From an uncultured Solobacterium sp. (lineage in GTDB: Bacteria > Bacillota_I > Bacilli_A > Erysipelotrichales > Erysipelotrichaceae): 17,724 nt of DNA. How positions within the stretch are numbered: the stretch's first letter is position 1; each line of letters opens with the position of its first letter. Position numbers and translations under genes: made by a program. The DNA lies in assembly GCA_905194705.1 (NCBI GenBank), contig CAJJTI010000027.1, positions 1 through 17,724 of the forward strand. The letters are read 5' to 3'. Shown piece by piece: positions 1 through 7,159 of the stretch. The notes beneath the pieces were generated by a model. The model saw nothing but the letters and a program-made list of their open reading frames with translations, had not been told where the DNA came from and ran no database searches.

Positions 1-1732
1 CCGTCTCAATTGGTAGTGGAGTAGTTAAATCAACACCTGCATGTTTTAATTCATCAAGTGGGAAAGCACTTCCACCCATTGATAAGAATTCAAGGTAACG
101 TTTAACTGCACTTTCTCCTTCGTGAAGAATACCTTCAGATAAAGCAACTGCTGTAGAATAACCTGTAGCATACACATAAACATAGAAAGGACGATAGAAA
201 TGAGGAATGCGTGCCCATTCATATTGCACTTCATCATCCATTACTAATTCATCACCAAAGTATAATTTAATTAGTCTTGCATATAATGCATTTAAGCTTG
301 ATGGATCAAGTGGTTCTCCTCTTTCAGCCATTGCATGAGCTTCTTTTTCAAATTCAGCAAACATTGTCTGACGATATACAGTACCCTTAAAGCCTTCCAA
401 GTATTGATTTAAGTAAGATAATCTTGTGACTGGATCATCTGTTTTTTCTAATAATTGTTCAATAAGCAAATTCTCATTTACAGTAGAAGCAACTTCTGCC
501 ACAAATAATGTGTAATCAGAATATTGTTTAGGCTGTGTATGGTTAGAATGCCATGTATGTAATGAATGTCCCATTTCATGAGCTAATGTAGATACACTGT
601 CTAATGTACCTGTAAAGTTTGTCATGATATAAGGTCTTGAATGATAAGTACCACTGCTGTAAGCACCTGTACTCTTACCTTTATTAGGATATACATCAAT
701 CCATCTTTCTTTGAATGCACTCTTAACAATATTGTTGTAATTTTCGCCTAATGGTGAAACTGCGCTTAATACCATTTCTTGAGCTTCTTCATATGTATAA
801 CGCTTGTCACTATCTTTAACAAGTGGAGCATATAAGTCATAGTAATGTAATTCATCTAAGCCAAAAATTTCTTTTCTTAACTTTTCATAACGATACATTA
901 AAGGCATGAATTTATGTACTGTTTCAATTAAATTGTCATATACAGCTAGTGGAATATGATTTTGTGATAAAGACATACTGCGAGAAGAATTATATTTACG
1001 AACGGATGCTTCTACAGTAGCTTGTTTTACATTTGCAGAATAAGTAGCAGCGAATGTATTGATATGTTGTTTATAAGTTTTGTAGTAGCTCTTAAATGAA
1101 TTTTTACGTAATTCTCTATCAGAAGAACTTTGTAAAGTAATATAATTTGCTCCACTTAATTCTACTGTTTTACCTTCACCATCTACTACTGAATCAAATA
1201 CTAAATCAGCATCCTGTAAATTATCAGCTATTTCTCCTGGAGCACTTAACACTTCACCAAAACGAGCTAATAATTGTTCTTCATTTGAAGTTAAAGTATG
1301 TGGTTTTTTATCTAATAGTTGATTAAATGCAAATGCATAATCTTTCATCACTTCATCTTTTGCAATTTGATCTAATTCTTCTTGTGGTAAAGATAAGATT
1401 TCTGGTTCTCCAAAAGCAATTGCTGAAGAGAAATAAGCATATTTAGCCATAACTTTTGCATACATTTGTTGAGCTTTAGATTCTCTAGTATCTTCACTTC
1501 TTCTTAAAGATGCATAACAGAATAAATCTTCAAAAATACCACTAACTTCTGTTAATTCTTCATAAAAACCATGAATTGTCTTAGCATCTTTTAAAGTACC
1601 TTGATACTTAGCTAATACATTTACTTTTTCATCAAATGAATCTAATTCTTTTTCCCATTCTTCATCACTTTTGAATAATGGTGTTAAATCCCACATATAA
1701 GCGGAATCAATTTCATTTCTTTCTTTAATCAC
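1..1732 (-). CDS. pepF: Oligoendopeptidase F (M3 family zinc metallopeptidase), C-terminus cut by window edge
   Basis: This cytoplasmic zinc peptidase degrades oligopeptides. The minus-strand translation, 577 codons up to the window edge, begins VIKERNEIDSAYMWDLTPLF. It carries the zinc motif HEMGH at residues 385-389 (bases 566-580). The expected third ligand is Glu413 in FVAEVASTVNE, 24 residues after the second His. A C-terminal substrate-side segment, HFYRPFYVYVYATGY, lies near residues 510-525. PepF proteins are usually about 600 residues, so only some 20-25 residues should be missing. The start is a GTG at 1730-1732. I chose it because a GAGGAGG ribosome binding site lies about 8 bases upstream and the reading frame opens there. 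The start overlaps the stop of the upstream AI-2E family gene by 8 bp, so translation is probably coupled. It is the last visible gene of the marR-MATE-AI-2E-pepF operon. Family assignment is very secure; the physiological substrates are not known from sequence. Confidence 0.96.
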   Translation of the reverse strand, partial: MIKERNEIDSAYMWDLTPLFKSDEEWEKELDSFDEKVNVLAKYQGTLKDAKTIHGFYEELTEVSGIFEDLFCYASLRRSEDTRESKAQQMYAKVMAKYAYFSSAIAFGEPEILSLPQEELDQIAKDEVMKDYAFAFNQLLDKKPHTLTSNEEQLLARFGEVLSAPGEIADNLQDADLVFDSVVDGEGKTVELSGANYITLQSSSDRELRKNSFKSYYKTYKQHINTFAATYSANVKQATVEASVRKYNSSRSMSLSQNHIPLAVYDNLIETVHKFMPLMYRYEKLRKEIFGLDELHYYDLYAPLVKDSDKRYTYEEAQEMVLSAVSPLGENYNNIVKSAFKERWIDVYPNKGKSTGAYSSGTYHSRPYIMTNFTGTLDSVSTLAHEMGHSLHTWHSNHTQPKQYSDYTLFVAEVASTVNENLLIEQLLEKTDDPVTRLSYLNQYLEGFKGTVYRQTMFAEFEKEAHAMAERGEPLDPSSLNALYARLIKLYFGDELVMDDEVQYEWARIPHFYRPFYVYVYATGYSTAVALSEGILHEGESAVKRYLEFLSMGGSAFPLDELKHAGVDLTTPLPIET

Positions 1733-2858
1733 TTGTATTTCCTCCTCTAATTTTATTATTCACCGCATCGCGTATTAATACATAAATTACAGAAAATAAT
1801 GGAACCCCCAAGAACATTCCAATTACTCCAAATAAGCCACCACCTACGATAATTGCAAACATTACCCATAGAGCTGGTAATCCTAAAGATCCACCAAGAA
1901 TCTTTGGGCCAATAATATTTCCATCTACCTGTTGTAAAGCTAATACAAATATACTAAATTCAATCGCACTAATTGGATTGATAAATATTAGAATAAAAAT
2001 ACATGGTATAGCACCAATAAATGGTCCAAATACAGGAATCATATTTGTAATACCAATCACAAAGGAAATTAATGTTGAATATGGAATTTTTAATATAGCT
2101 GTACCAACCCAGCAGATAACACCGATAATTAATGAATCCAAAGCTTTACCAAATATGAAACTGTTAAACATCTTCGATGTTAATTTAGCTACATAGAATA
2201 TTTTATTCGAAGTTCCTCTTGTGCATATTGCATAAATGACTCTACAAACCTGACTTTTGAATTTTTCTTCATCAAGCAGTAAATAAACAGCAATAATTAA
2301 AGAAATAAACGCATTAACTATACTTGATAAAAAAGATAATGAATAACTGACTACGATACTGATTAAATTGTTTTCACCTGAAATAAGTGAATTAACAAAA
2401 GTTTTTAAAGCTTCTATAGCACTATCAAATAGTTCTCTATATTCTCCCTGTATTTCAACATTTTGAAATAATGAAGTAAATGCATTGACATAGCCATCAA
2501 ATGAATTAATTAAGGTTTTAATACTTTCAACTAACTGAGGAATTAAAACAATAAAGAAACTGGCAATCACAATAATAAAGACAATCATTGTGATAAGTAC
2601 GGCAACATTACGTTTTGTTTTATATGACCACTTTAATCTTTTAAAACAATCTTTTTCTATCAAATTACGAAGTGGTATCAAAATAAACGCAAAAGCAAAA
2701 CCAAGAATAAATGGCATCAATGTCGTAAAAAAAGAGCCCAAAAACTTAAATATAACTGCACCGTTTTTCAAAATAAAATATGTGATAACAATAAATATAC
2801 CCGAAATAGTATATGCTTTAATATTCTCTTTTGTTTGTTCTTTTAGTTCTATTTTCAT
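1725..2858 (-). CDS. AI-2E family (PerM/YtvI/TqsA-like) integral membrane transporter
   Basis: This 377-residue polytopic membrane protein belongs to the AI-2E family (PF01594). Hydrophobic segments fall near residues 15-35, 40-60, 85-110, 160-195, 235-265, 265-295, 295-315 and 330-365. The family signature is in the C-terminal half: QQVDGNIIGPKILG, then GLPALWVMFAIIVGGG and GMFLGVPLFSVIYVL. Members include autoinducer-2 exporters, Na+/H+ antiporters and many unassigned permeases, so the substrate cannot be named. The ATG at 2856-2858 is the only good start in frame, because the next Met is near residue 46. Yet no convincing Shine-Dalgarno sequence precedes it; the upstream stretch instead holds two copies of ATTATAAAT. 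It lies 53 bp after the MATE gene, with no terminator between, so co-transcription is likely. Its stop overlaps the GTG start of pepF. Confidence 0.92.
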   Translation of the reverse strand: MKIELKEQTKENIKAYTISGIFIVITYFILKNGAVIFKFLGSFFTTLMPFILGFAFAFILIPLRNLIEKDCFKRLKWSYKTKRNVAVLITMIVFIIVIASFFIVLIPQLVESIKTLINSFDGYVNAFTSLFQNVEIQGEYRELFDSAIEALKTFVNSLISGENNLISIVVSYSLSFLSSIVNAFISLIIAVYLLLDEEKFKSQVCRVIYAICTRGTSNKIFYVAKLTSKMFNSFIFGKALDSLIIGVICWVGTAILKIPYSTLISFVIGITNMIPVFGPFIGAIPCIFILIFINPISAIEFSIFVLALQQVDGNIIGPKILGGSLGLPALWVMFAIIVGGGLFGVIGMFLGVPLFSVIYVLIRDAVNNKIRGGNTSD

Positions 2859-2911
2859 ATTTATAATGATAACACATTTATAATTTCCAGTTTCTTTAAT
2901 ACTTCATTAAG

Positions 2912-4267
2912 TTAATCTAATTTCTTTAATGCTTTTCTAAATTCAAAGAAGAATAAAGTTGCAGTAAATGCTACAGCTAGTGCATCGGCGATAGGTTCAG
3001 CTAAGAATACACCAGTAGTTGCATCACTAACAAAATGAGGAACGATATAAATTAATGGAATTAATAATACAAATTTTCTTAATACAGCAACGATAATTGA
3101 ATCTACAGCATTACCAATAGATACAAAAATCATCTGACAGGCAATTTGAATACCAAACAAGAACAAAGCTGCACAATAAATTCTTAAAGCATTAGCTGTA
3201 TAGTCAATTAATACTGCATCTGGTGAGAAAATAGATGCAAATAACTTTGGACACGTCATGATAAATAGCCATAACAATGTTGAATAAACTAAGCTAGAAA
3301 CAAGCAACCATTTGAACGTTTCTTTCACTCTTGCTTTATTTTTAGCACCAAAATTATAACTTGCAATAGGTTGAGCACCTTGACCAATACCCTGCATTGG
3401 TAACATAGCTAACTGCATAACACTTGATAAAATTGTCATCGCTCCTACTGCGATATCTCCACCATATCTTTGCAATGATGAGTTAAAGCATACAGAAATA
3501 ATACTTTCACTTGCCTGCATAATGAATGTAGCTAGACCTAAAGTAACGCATGGTACAATTACATCTTTCTCTAATGTCATATATTCTTTCTTTAAACGTA
3601 TATTGCTCTTATTTGATTTTAAGAAAGATAATACCCAGATTGTTGAAATACCTTGAGAAATAATTGTTGCTAAAGCTGCACCAGATACACCTTGATTTAA
3701 TACAAAGATCATAATTGGATCTAACACAATATTACATACAGCGCCAATTAAAACTGTTAACATACCAGTTTTCGCAAAACCTTGAGCTGTAATAAAAGCA
3801 TTCATTCCTAATGTTAACTGCACAAAAATTGTACCTAATGCATAAATACGCATGTAACTAGTTGCATATTCTATCGTATTTTCACTAGCACCAAAGGCAA
3901 GCAAGAAGCTTCTACCAAATACAAGTAATACAATTGTTAAAATCACAGAAATAATAACCTGTAAAAAGAAGCATTCGCCTAATATACTTTCAGCTTTGTC
4001 ATATTTACCTTGTCCCATAGAAATTGAAGCTCTTGGGGCTCCACCACTGCTTACTAAAGCTGCAAAAGCAGATACAATTAAAATAATAGGCATACATACA
4101 CCAACACCAGTTAAGGCTAAACTTCCATTACCTGGCATATGACCAATGTAAATACGGTCAACGATGTTATATAGCATATTGATAATCTGAGCGATAACTG
4201 TTGGTACAGCTAATTTGAACAGTAATTTACCAACAGATTCTGTTCCTAAAAATTCCTTATTTTCCAT
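2912..4267 (-). CDS. MATE family multidrug/cation-coupled efflux transporter
   Basis: This 451-residue protein should have 12 membrane helices in two similar halves, as usual for the MATE family, which exports drugs or metabolites in exchange for Na+ or H+. The N-terminal half has the typical opening LFKLAVPTVIAQIINMLYNIVDRIYIG, with a second family motif, ASISMGQG, shortly after. The C-terminal half has the matching QGIGQGAQPIASYNFGAKN. Length is normal for the DinF/NorM-like group in Firmicutes. The ATG follows AGAAGGA with suitable spacing. Its first 11 bp overlap the end of the upstream marR gene, which argues for co-transcription and translational coupling. The regulator pairing suggests induction by a small molecule. 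The substrate cannot be predicted. Confidence 0.95.
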   Translation of the reverse strand: MENKEFLGTESVGKLLFKLAVPTVIAQIINMLYNIVDRIYIGHMPGNGSLALTGVGVCMPIILIVSAFAALVSSGGAPRASISMGQGKYDKAESILGECFFLQVIISVILTIVLLVFGRSFLLAFGASENTIEYATSYMRIYALGTIFVQLTLGMNAFITAQGFAKTGMLTVLIGAVCNIVLDPIMIFVLNQGVSGAALATIISQGISTIWVLSFLKSNKSNIRLKKEYMTLEKDVIVPCVTLGLATFIMQASESIISVCFNSSLQRYGGDIAVGAMTILSSVMQLAMLPMQGIGQGAQPIASYNFGAKNKARVKETFKWLLVSSLVYSTLLWLFIMTCPKLFASIFSPDAVLIDYTANALRIYCAALFLFGIQIACQMIFVSIGNAVDSIIVAVLRKFVLLIPLIYIVPHFVSDATTGVFLAEPIADALAVAFTATLFFFEFRKALKKLD

Positions 4268-4697
4268 GACTTATTTCCTTCTCTTTTTTTAAAATATTTA
4301 AACCAATTTTCTGAATACAATTTTTGAGTGTATTAATTTCTTCTTCCGTTAAATTTTGTGTCAGTATTCTTACATACTCTTGTTGAATTTCTCGACCCTC
4401 ACGAATCATATCTTCCGCTGCTGGTAATATACTTAATCGAACTAATTTATGATTACCATCACGATATTCTCCACGAAGTAATCCTTTTTCACATAAAGAT
4501 TTTACTGAAACTGATACATGCGATTTAGCAATATGCCTTTTTTCCACAATATCTTTCGCTGTATTTAATGTTGGATTATTTGCCAAAAATAACAAAATTG
4601 TCATTTCAATATATGAAAGACCATGCTTTTCACAAACAGACATCAATAATCTGTCGTAGATATCACTTCCTGATGAAAAGAAATCTATCAAACTCAT
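4257..4697 (-). CDS. MarR family transcriptional regulator
   Basis: This is a winged-helix regulator of 146 residues from the chosen start (MSLIDFFSSGSDIYDRLL). A helix-turn-helix with recognition helix AKSHVSVSVKSLCEKG sits near residues 57-72. A beta wing with the MarR-type RDGNHKLVRLSI sits near 79-90, and helices for dimerisation flank them. A longer frame starts at 4739, but I reject that start. The promoter's -10 box ends at 4745, so that ATG would sit at the predicted transcript start. The internal ATG at 4695-4697 has a GGTGG stretch upstream and gives a normal MarR length. The gene overlaps the downstream MATE gene by 11 bp. MarR proteins usually repress their own operon and release DNA on ligand binding, so this one probably controls the MATE pump and itself. 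The ligand is unknown. Confidence 0.93.
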   Translation of the reverse strand: MSLIDFFSSGSDIYDRLLMSVCEKHGLSYIEMTILLFLANNPTLNTAKDIVEKRHIAKSHVSVSVKSLCEKGLLRGEYRDGNHKLVRLSILPAAEDMIREGREIQQEYVRILTQNLTEEEINTLKNCIQKIGLNILKKEKEISHGK

Positions 4698-4723
4698 ATT
4701 TTTAACCACCACCCCGCAGAATA

Positions 4724-4737
4724 GTTCGTTTTTGAAC
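4724..4737. promoter_or_regulatory. Candidate MarR operator (GTTC-N6-GAAC inverted repeat)
   Basis: A short inverted repeat, GTTC-N6-GAAC, lies immediately downstream of the marR -10 box, at about +1 to +14 of the predicted transcript. That position fits autorepression by MarR. The arms are only 4 bp in an AT-rich background, so the site is tentative. Confidence 0.4.
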
Positions 4738-4744
4738 ATTATTC

Positions 4745-4772
4745 ATTCTACTCTTATAGCTAATGATGTCAA
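4745..4772 (-). promoter_or_regulatory. Promoter of marR-MATE-AI-2E-pepF operon
   Basis: On the minus strand there is a perfect -35 box TTGACA (4767-4772), a 16-base spacer, and a -10 box TAGAAT (4745-4750, one mismatch to consensus). Transcription should start near 4738. This looks like a sigma-A promoter for the leftward operon. Confidence 0.8.
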
Positions 4773-4792
4773 CAAGAAGGTTTATGAAGGTT

Positions 4793-4826
4793 AAAAAAGT
4801 GCATACAACAATATGTCATATGCACT
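4793..4826 (-). terminator. Rho-independent terminator of the flavin reductase gene
   Basis: Read on the minus strand, an 8-bp stem AGTGCATA/TATGCACT with a 13-base loop is followed directly by a run of T. It lies about 40 bases after the reductase stop codon and separates that gene from the marR operon promoter. Confidence 0.8.
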
Positions 4827-4864
4827 CTTATTACTCAAATTAGGAATTTAAGTTGTTTTAGTGA

Positions 4865-6865
4865 TTATTTGTTATCAGCGATAACTTGTTCACCAGCAGC
4901 TCTACCGAATACTACTGTATCAACAACGGCATTACCACCAAGTCTATTAGCGCCATGGATACCACCTGTGATTTCACCTGCAGCATATAGACCGCTAATT
5001 GGCTTACCAGATTCATCTAATACGTGAGTTTCTGTATCGATTGTTAAACCACCCATTGTATGGTGAACACATGCTTGTCTAGCTGTAGCAACCCATGGTC
5101 CATTTTCTAGTTTAACTGTGAATAATGTACGTTCGAATTCATCAGTAGCTGTTCCATCAACGCAAGCATTGAATGTATCAACAGTTGCCTTTAATGTTTC
5201 AGGATCACAACCGATTTGTTCAGCCATTTCTTCTAATGTATCAGCTACAAGAATGTAACCATTGTCTTTTAGATAATCAAATGTAAAGCCGTCAGCACTT
5301 CTCCAGTTAGGATCATTGATATCAACATATCCAGCACCATCACCGCATTCTAGCATGTAGAACATTGCATCTGGTTGAGATAATACGCCTAAGCAGATTT
5401 GGTCACGTCTACCATCTTCACGAACGAATCTTTCACCGTTCTTGTTAACGAAGATTAATTGGTCAGTACCGTTAGCATCTCTTGGTGGATATTTTGTTAA
5501 TTGTCCATCTTTAAGGTTACCTAAGTATAGAAGTTGGATTTGATCCATATCTGTTAAGCTAGCACCGATTGCTTCTGCCATAACAATACCGTCACCTTGT
5601 GAGCAGCTTGTTCTGTTAGTTGTCATAGTCTTACTTAAATCATTCCACTTGCCGCTTGTATTATGTTCTTGAACCATCTTGCTGTTAGCTGCGAAACCAC
5701 CAGTAGCAAGTACTACACCTTTACTAGCTGTAGCTGTGAATTCATTTCCATGTTGATCTTCACATACAACACCAGTAACTTTACCATCTGTAACTACTAG
5801 AGATTTACCAGCAGCTTCAGTAATGATTGTAACGTTATCCATAGCATCAATCTTGTCTAAATAAGTAGAGATGAATCCTGTACCCATTTGCATTGTTGAT
5901 GTATGTGTTCTTTGCCATAGAGAACCAGCACCTTGGTTAATCTTGTCTGAGAATTCCATTCCCATACCTTCGATATATTGATAGTCTTCAAATGCGTCAT
6001 AGCATAGTTTCTTAACAAGATCTAGATTACCAACTTTGTCACCATTAATCCAAGTTTGTAAAGCATACCATTCTTTAGAGTCGAATAAGTCCGTTCTTCC
6101 AGAAGCTTTATATTCATCCCATTGTTTTTGAACTTCTGCTTGTAAAGCTTTATGTTCTTCACTTACAGGTTCTTCAGCTAATGCTTTTTCAATAGTTGTC
6201 TTAACAGAATCTGTCATTGTAACTTCTTTTTGAAGTGCTTCATCTGGTGCATTATAAATAGCACCACATACTAATGTGTCACCACCAACTTCGCCATTCT
6301 TTTCAATAATGACTACTTTAGCTCCACTTTCACCAGCAGCGATAGCAGCAACTAAGCCTGCTCCACCACCACCAACTACTACTACATCAGCACTTACGTC
6401 TTCAGTAGGTGTTGCAGCAACTTCTGTTTGGAAGTCAGCTTTACTTCCACCAGCTTGTTCAATACAGTCAGCAACTGCATTAATGATTGCATAACTTGAG
6501 ATTGTAGCTCCTGTAACTGTATCAACTTTTAATGTTTGTCCAGCAACGATTGCTGCAGGGATACGTGTAACTGGTGATTCACCACCATTTGTTTTAATTT
6601 CTCCCTTTGAATTTTCAAGAACTCCACCAATACCAGGTGTTTCAGAATCATTAGTAACTTTAACCTCACTAATTTTTCCATCAGCAATAGTTACTTCAAC
6701 TTCTACATCAGCATTCATACCAGGCTTACTAGCAGTATAAGTGCCGTCAGTTAATGAACCAGTTGATGGTTCTTGGCTTGTTGTTGGTGTTGTTCCACCA
6801 GATTGTTGACATCCAGCAAGGAATACCATAGCAAAAGCCAATGTCATAGATAATAATTTTTTCAT
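4865..6865 (-). CDS. Exported flavin reductase lipoprotein (FMN-binding domain + flavocytochrome c/fumarate reductase-type FAD domain)
   Basis: This 666-residue protein is predicted to act outside the membrane, passing electrons to a small organic acceptor. A lipoprotein signal peptide ends in LAGC with lipid-modified Cys19. An FMN_bind domain follows at about residues 37-137. Its motif DTVTGAT, with Thr121 as the expected flavinylation site for an ApbE transferase, is intact. The FAD domain opens with VVVGGGGAGLVAA near 162-174. Residues matching Shewanella flavocytochrome c3 are present: an active-site Arg in GRRDQ (Arg487), HHTMGG (His602) and GANRLGG (Arg641). The fumarate-contacting HPT motif is not: the equivalent stretch reads QLLYLG (residues 444-449). 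The substrate is therefore probably not fumarate. Urocanate, cinnamate-type or other enoates are possible. No haem motif is present. I chose the ATG at 6863-6865 because GGAGGGA lies 5 bases upstream; a frame extending 8 codons further lacks such a site. GC content appears higher than in neighbouring genes. Confidence 0.92.
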   Translation of the reverse strand: MKKLLSMTLAFAMVFLAGCQQSGGTTPTTSQEPSTGSLTDGTYTASKPGMNADVEVEVTIADGKISEVKVTNDSETPGIGGVLENSKGEIKTNGGESPVTRIPAAIVAGQTLKVDTVTGATISSYAIINAVADCIEQAGGSKADFQTEVAATPTEDVSADVVVVGGGGAGLVAAIAAGESGAKVVIIEKNGEVGGDTLVCGAIYNAPDEALQKEVTMTDSVKTTIEKALAEEPVSEEHKALQAEVQKQWDEYKASGRTDLFDSKEWYALQTWINGDKVGNLDLVKKLCYDAFEDYQYIEGMGMEFSDKINQGAGSLWQRTHTSTMQMGTGFISTYLDKIDAMDNVTIITEAAGKSLVVTDGKVTGVVCEDQHGNEFTATASKGVVLATGGFAANSKMVQEHNTSGKWNDLSKTMTTNRTSCSQGDGIVMAEAIGASLTDMDQIQLLYLGNLKDGQLTKYPPRDANGTDQLIFVNKNGERFVREDGRRDQICLGVLSQPDAMFYMLECGDGAGYVDINDPNWRSADGFTFDYLKDNGYILVADTLEEMAEQIGCDPETLKATVDTFNACVDGTATDEFERTLFTVKLENGPWVATARQACVHHTMGGLTIDTETHVLDESGKPISGLYAAGEITGGIHGANRLGGNAVVDTVVFGRAAGEQVIADNK

Positions 6866-6887
6866 ATCTTTCCCTCCGATTGAGAAC

Positions 6888-6916
6888 ATTTTAGCATGCT
6901 ATCTTTTTAACAAGTC
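6888..6916 (-). promoter_or_regulatory. Weak candidate promoter of the flavin reductase gene
   Basis: On the minus strand a -10-like TAAAAT (6888-6893) has only a poor -35 match (GACTTG, 6911-6916) at 17-base spacing. A weak -35 box would fit dependence on an activator bound to the CRP/FNR-type site just upstream. An alternative -10, GATAGC (6898-6903), would place that site near -41. Confidence 0.3.
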
Positions 6917-6924
6917 TTACTTTT

Positions 6925-6940
6925 TGTGAGACCAGTCACA
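6925..6940. promoter_or_regulatory. CRP/FNR-family binding site (TGTGA-N6-TCACA)
   Basis: The 16-mer TGTGAGACCAGTCACA matches the CRP half-site consensus TGTGA-N6-TCACA exactly on both arms. In Firmicutes the CRP/FNR-family regulator ArcR is known for the same consensus (recalled, not searched). It lies about 60 bases upstream of the reductase start codon and also upstream of the divergent tRNA-Leu promoter. The respiratory nature of the reductase makes it the likelier target. The regulator gene itself is not in this window. Confidence 0.65.
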
Positions 6941-6953
6941 CCATTTTGACTAT

Positions 6954-6981
6954 TTGACGAAAAAACAGATTATTGTATAAT
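6954..6981 (+). promoter_or_regulatory. Promoter of tRNA-Leu
   Basis: A -35 box TTGACG (6954-6959), a 16-base spacer and a perfect -10 box TATAAT (6976-6981) predict transcription starting near 6988, a few bases before the tRNA. Confidence 0.85.
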
Positions 6982-6993
6982 TACTTAATGAAT

Positions 6994-7077
6994 GCACCAG
7001 TGGTGGAATGGCAGACACGTACGCTTGAGGGGCGTATGAGGCAACTCGTGCAAGTTCAAGTCTTGTCTGGTGCACCA
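6994..7077 (+). tRNA. tRNA-Leu (anticodon GAG)
   Basis: This is an 84-base tRNA with encoded 3' CCA. The acceptor stem GCACCAG pairs perfectly with CTGGTGC. The anticodon stem TACGC/GCGTA encloses the loop TTGAGGG with anticodon GAG at 7027-7029, which reads CUU/CUC leucine codons. A long variable arm (GAG-GCAA-CTC) marks it as a class II tRNA, as expected for leucine. The T arm has the usual TTCAAGT loop. It stands alone, with its own promoter and terminator. Confidence 0.97.
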
Positions 7078-7090
7078 AAATTATTATCTA

Positions 7091-7112
7091 AGCAAGCTTC
7101 GGCTTGCTTTTT
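7091..7112 (+). terminator. Rho-independent terminator of tRNA-Leu
   Basis: A perfect 7-bp stem AGCAAGC/GCTTGCT with a TTCG loop is followed by TTTT, 13 bases after the tRNA end. Confidence 0.88.
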
Positions 7113-7117
7113 CTGTC

Positions 7118-7144
7118 AAAAAGAATAGGATTTTGCTCCTATCC
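7118..7144 (-). terminator. Rho-independent terminator of feoB
   Basis: On the minus strand an 8-bp stem GGATAGGA/TCCTATTC (one G-U pair) with loop GCAAAA is followed by TTTTT. It begins about 15 bases after the feoB stop and sits back to back with the tRNA terminator. Confidence 0.85.
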
Positions 7145-7159
7145 TTTAATGTTTTATTT

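Noticed and set aside
4698..4739. Longer MarR start at 4739
   Set aside because: It sits at the predicted transcription start, directly after the -10 box, and gives an N-terminus unlike the family.
6276..6494. 72-codon plus-strand open frame antisense to the reductase, rich in Pro, Thr and Ala
   Set aside because: Its composition is the antisense of Gly/Ala/Val-rich FAD-binding sequence. It has no ribosome binding site.
4865..6865. Haem-binding flavocytochrome c
   Set aside because: No CxxCH motif is present. Electrons must pass through FMN rather than haem.
6866..6889. ATG start adding eight residues to the flavin reductase
   Set aside because: The GGAGGGA site lies inside this stretch and is well spaced for the ATG at 6863-6865. 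The shorter form gives a standard lipoprotein signal peptide.
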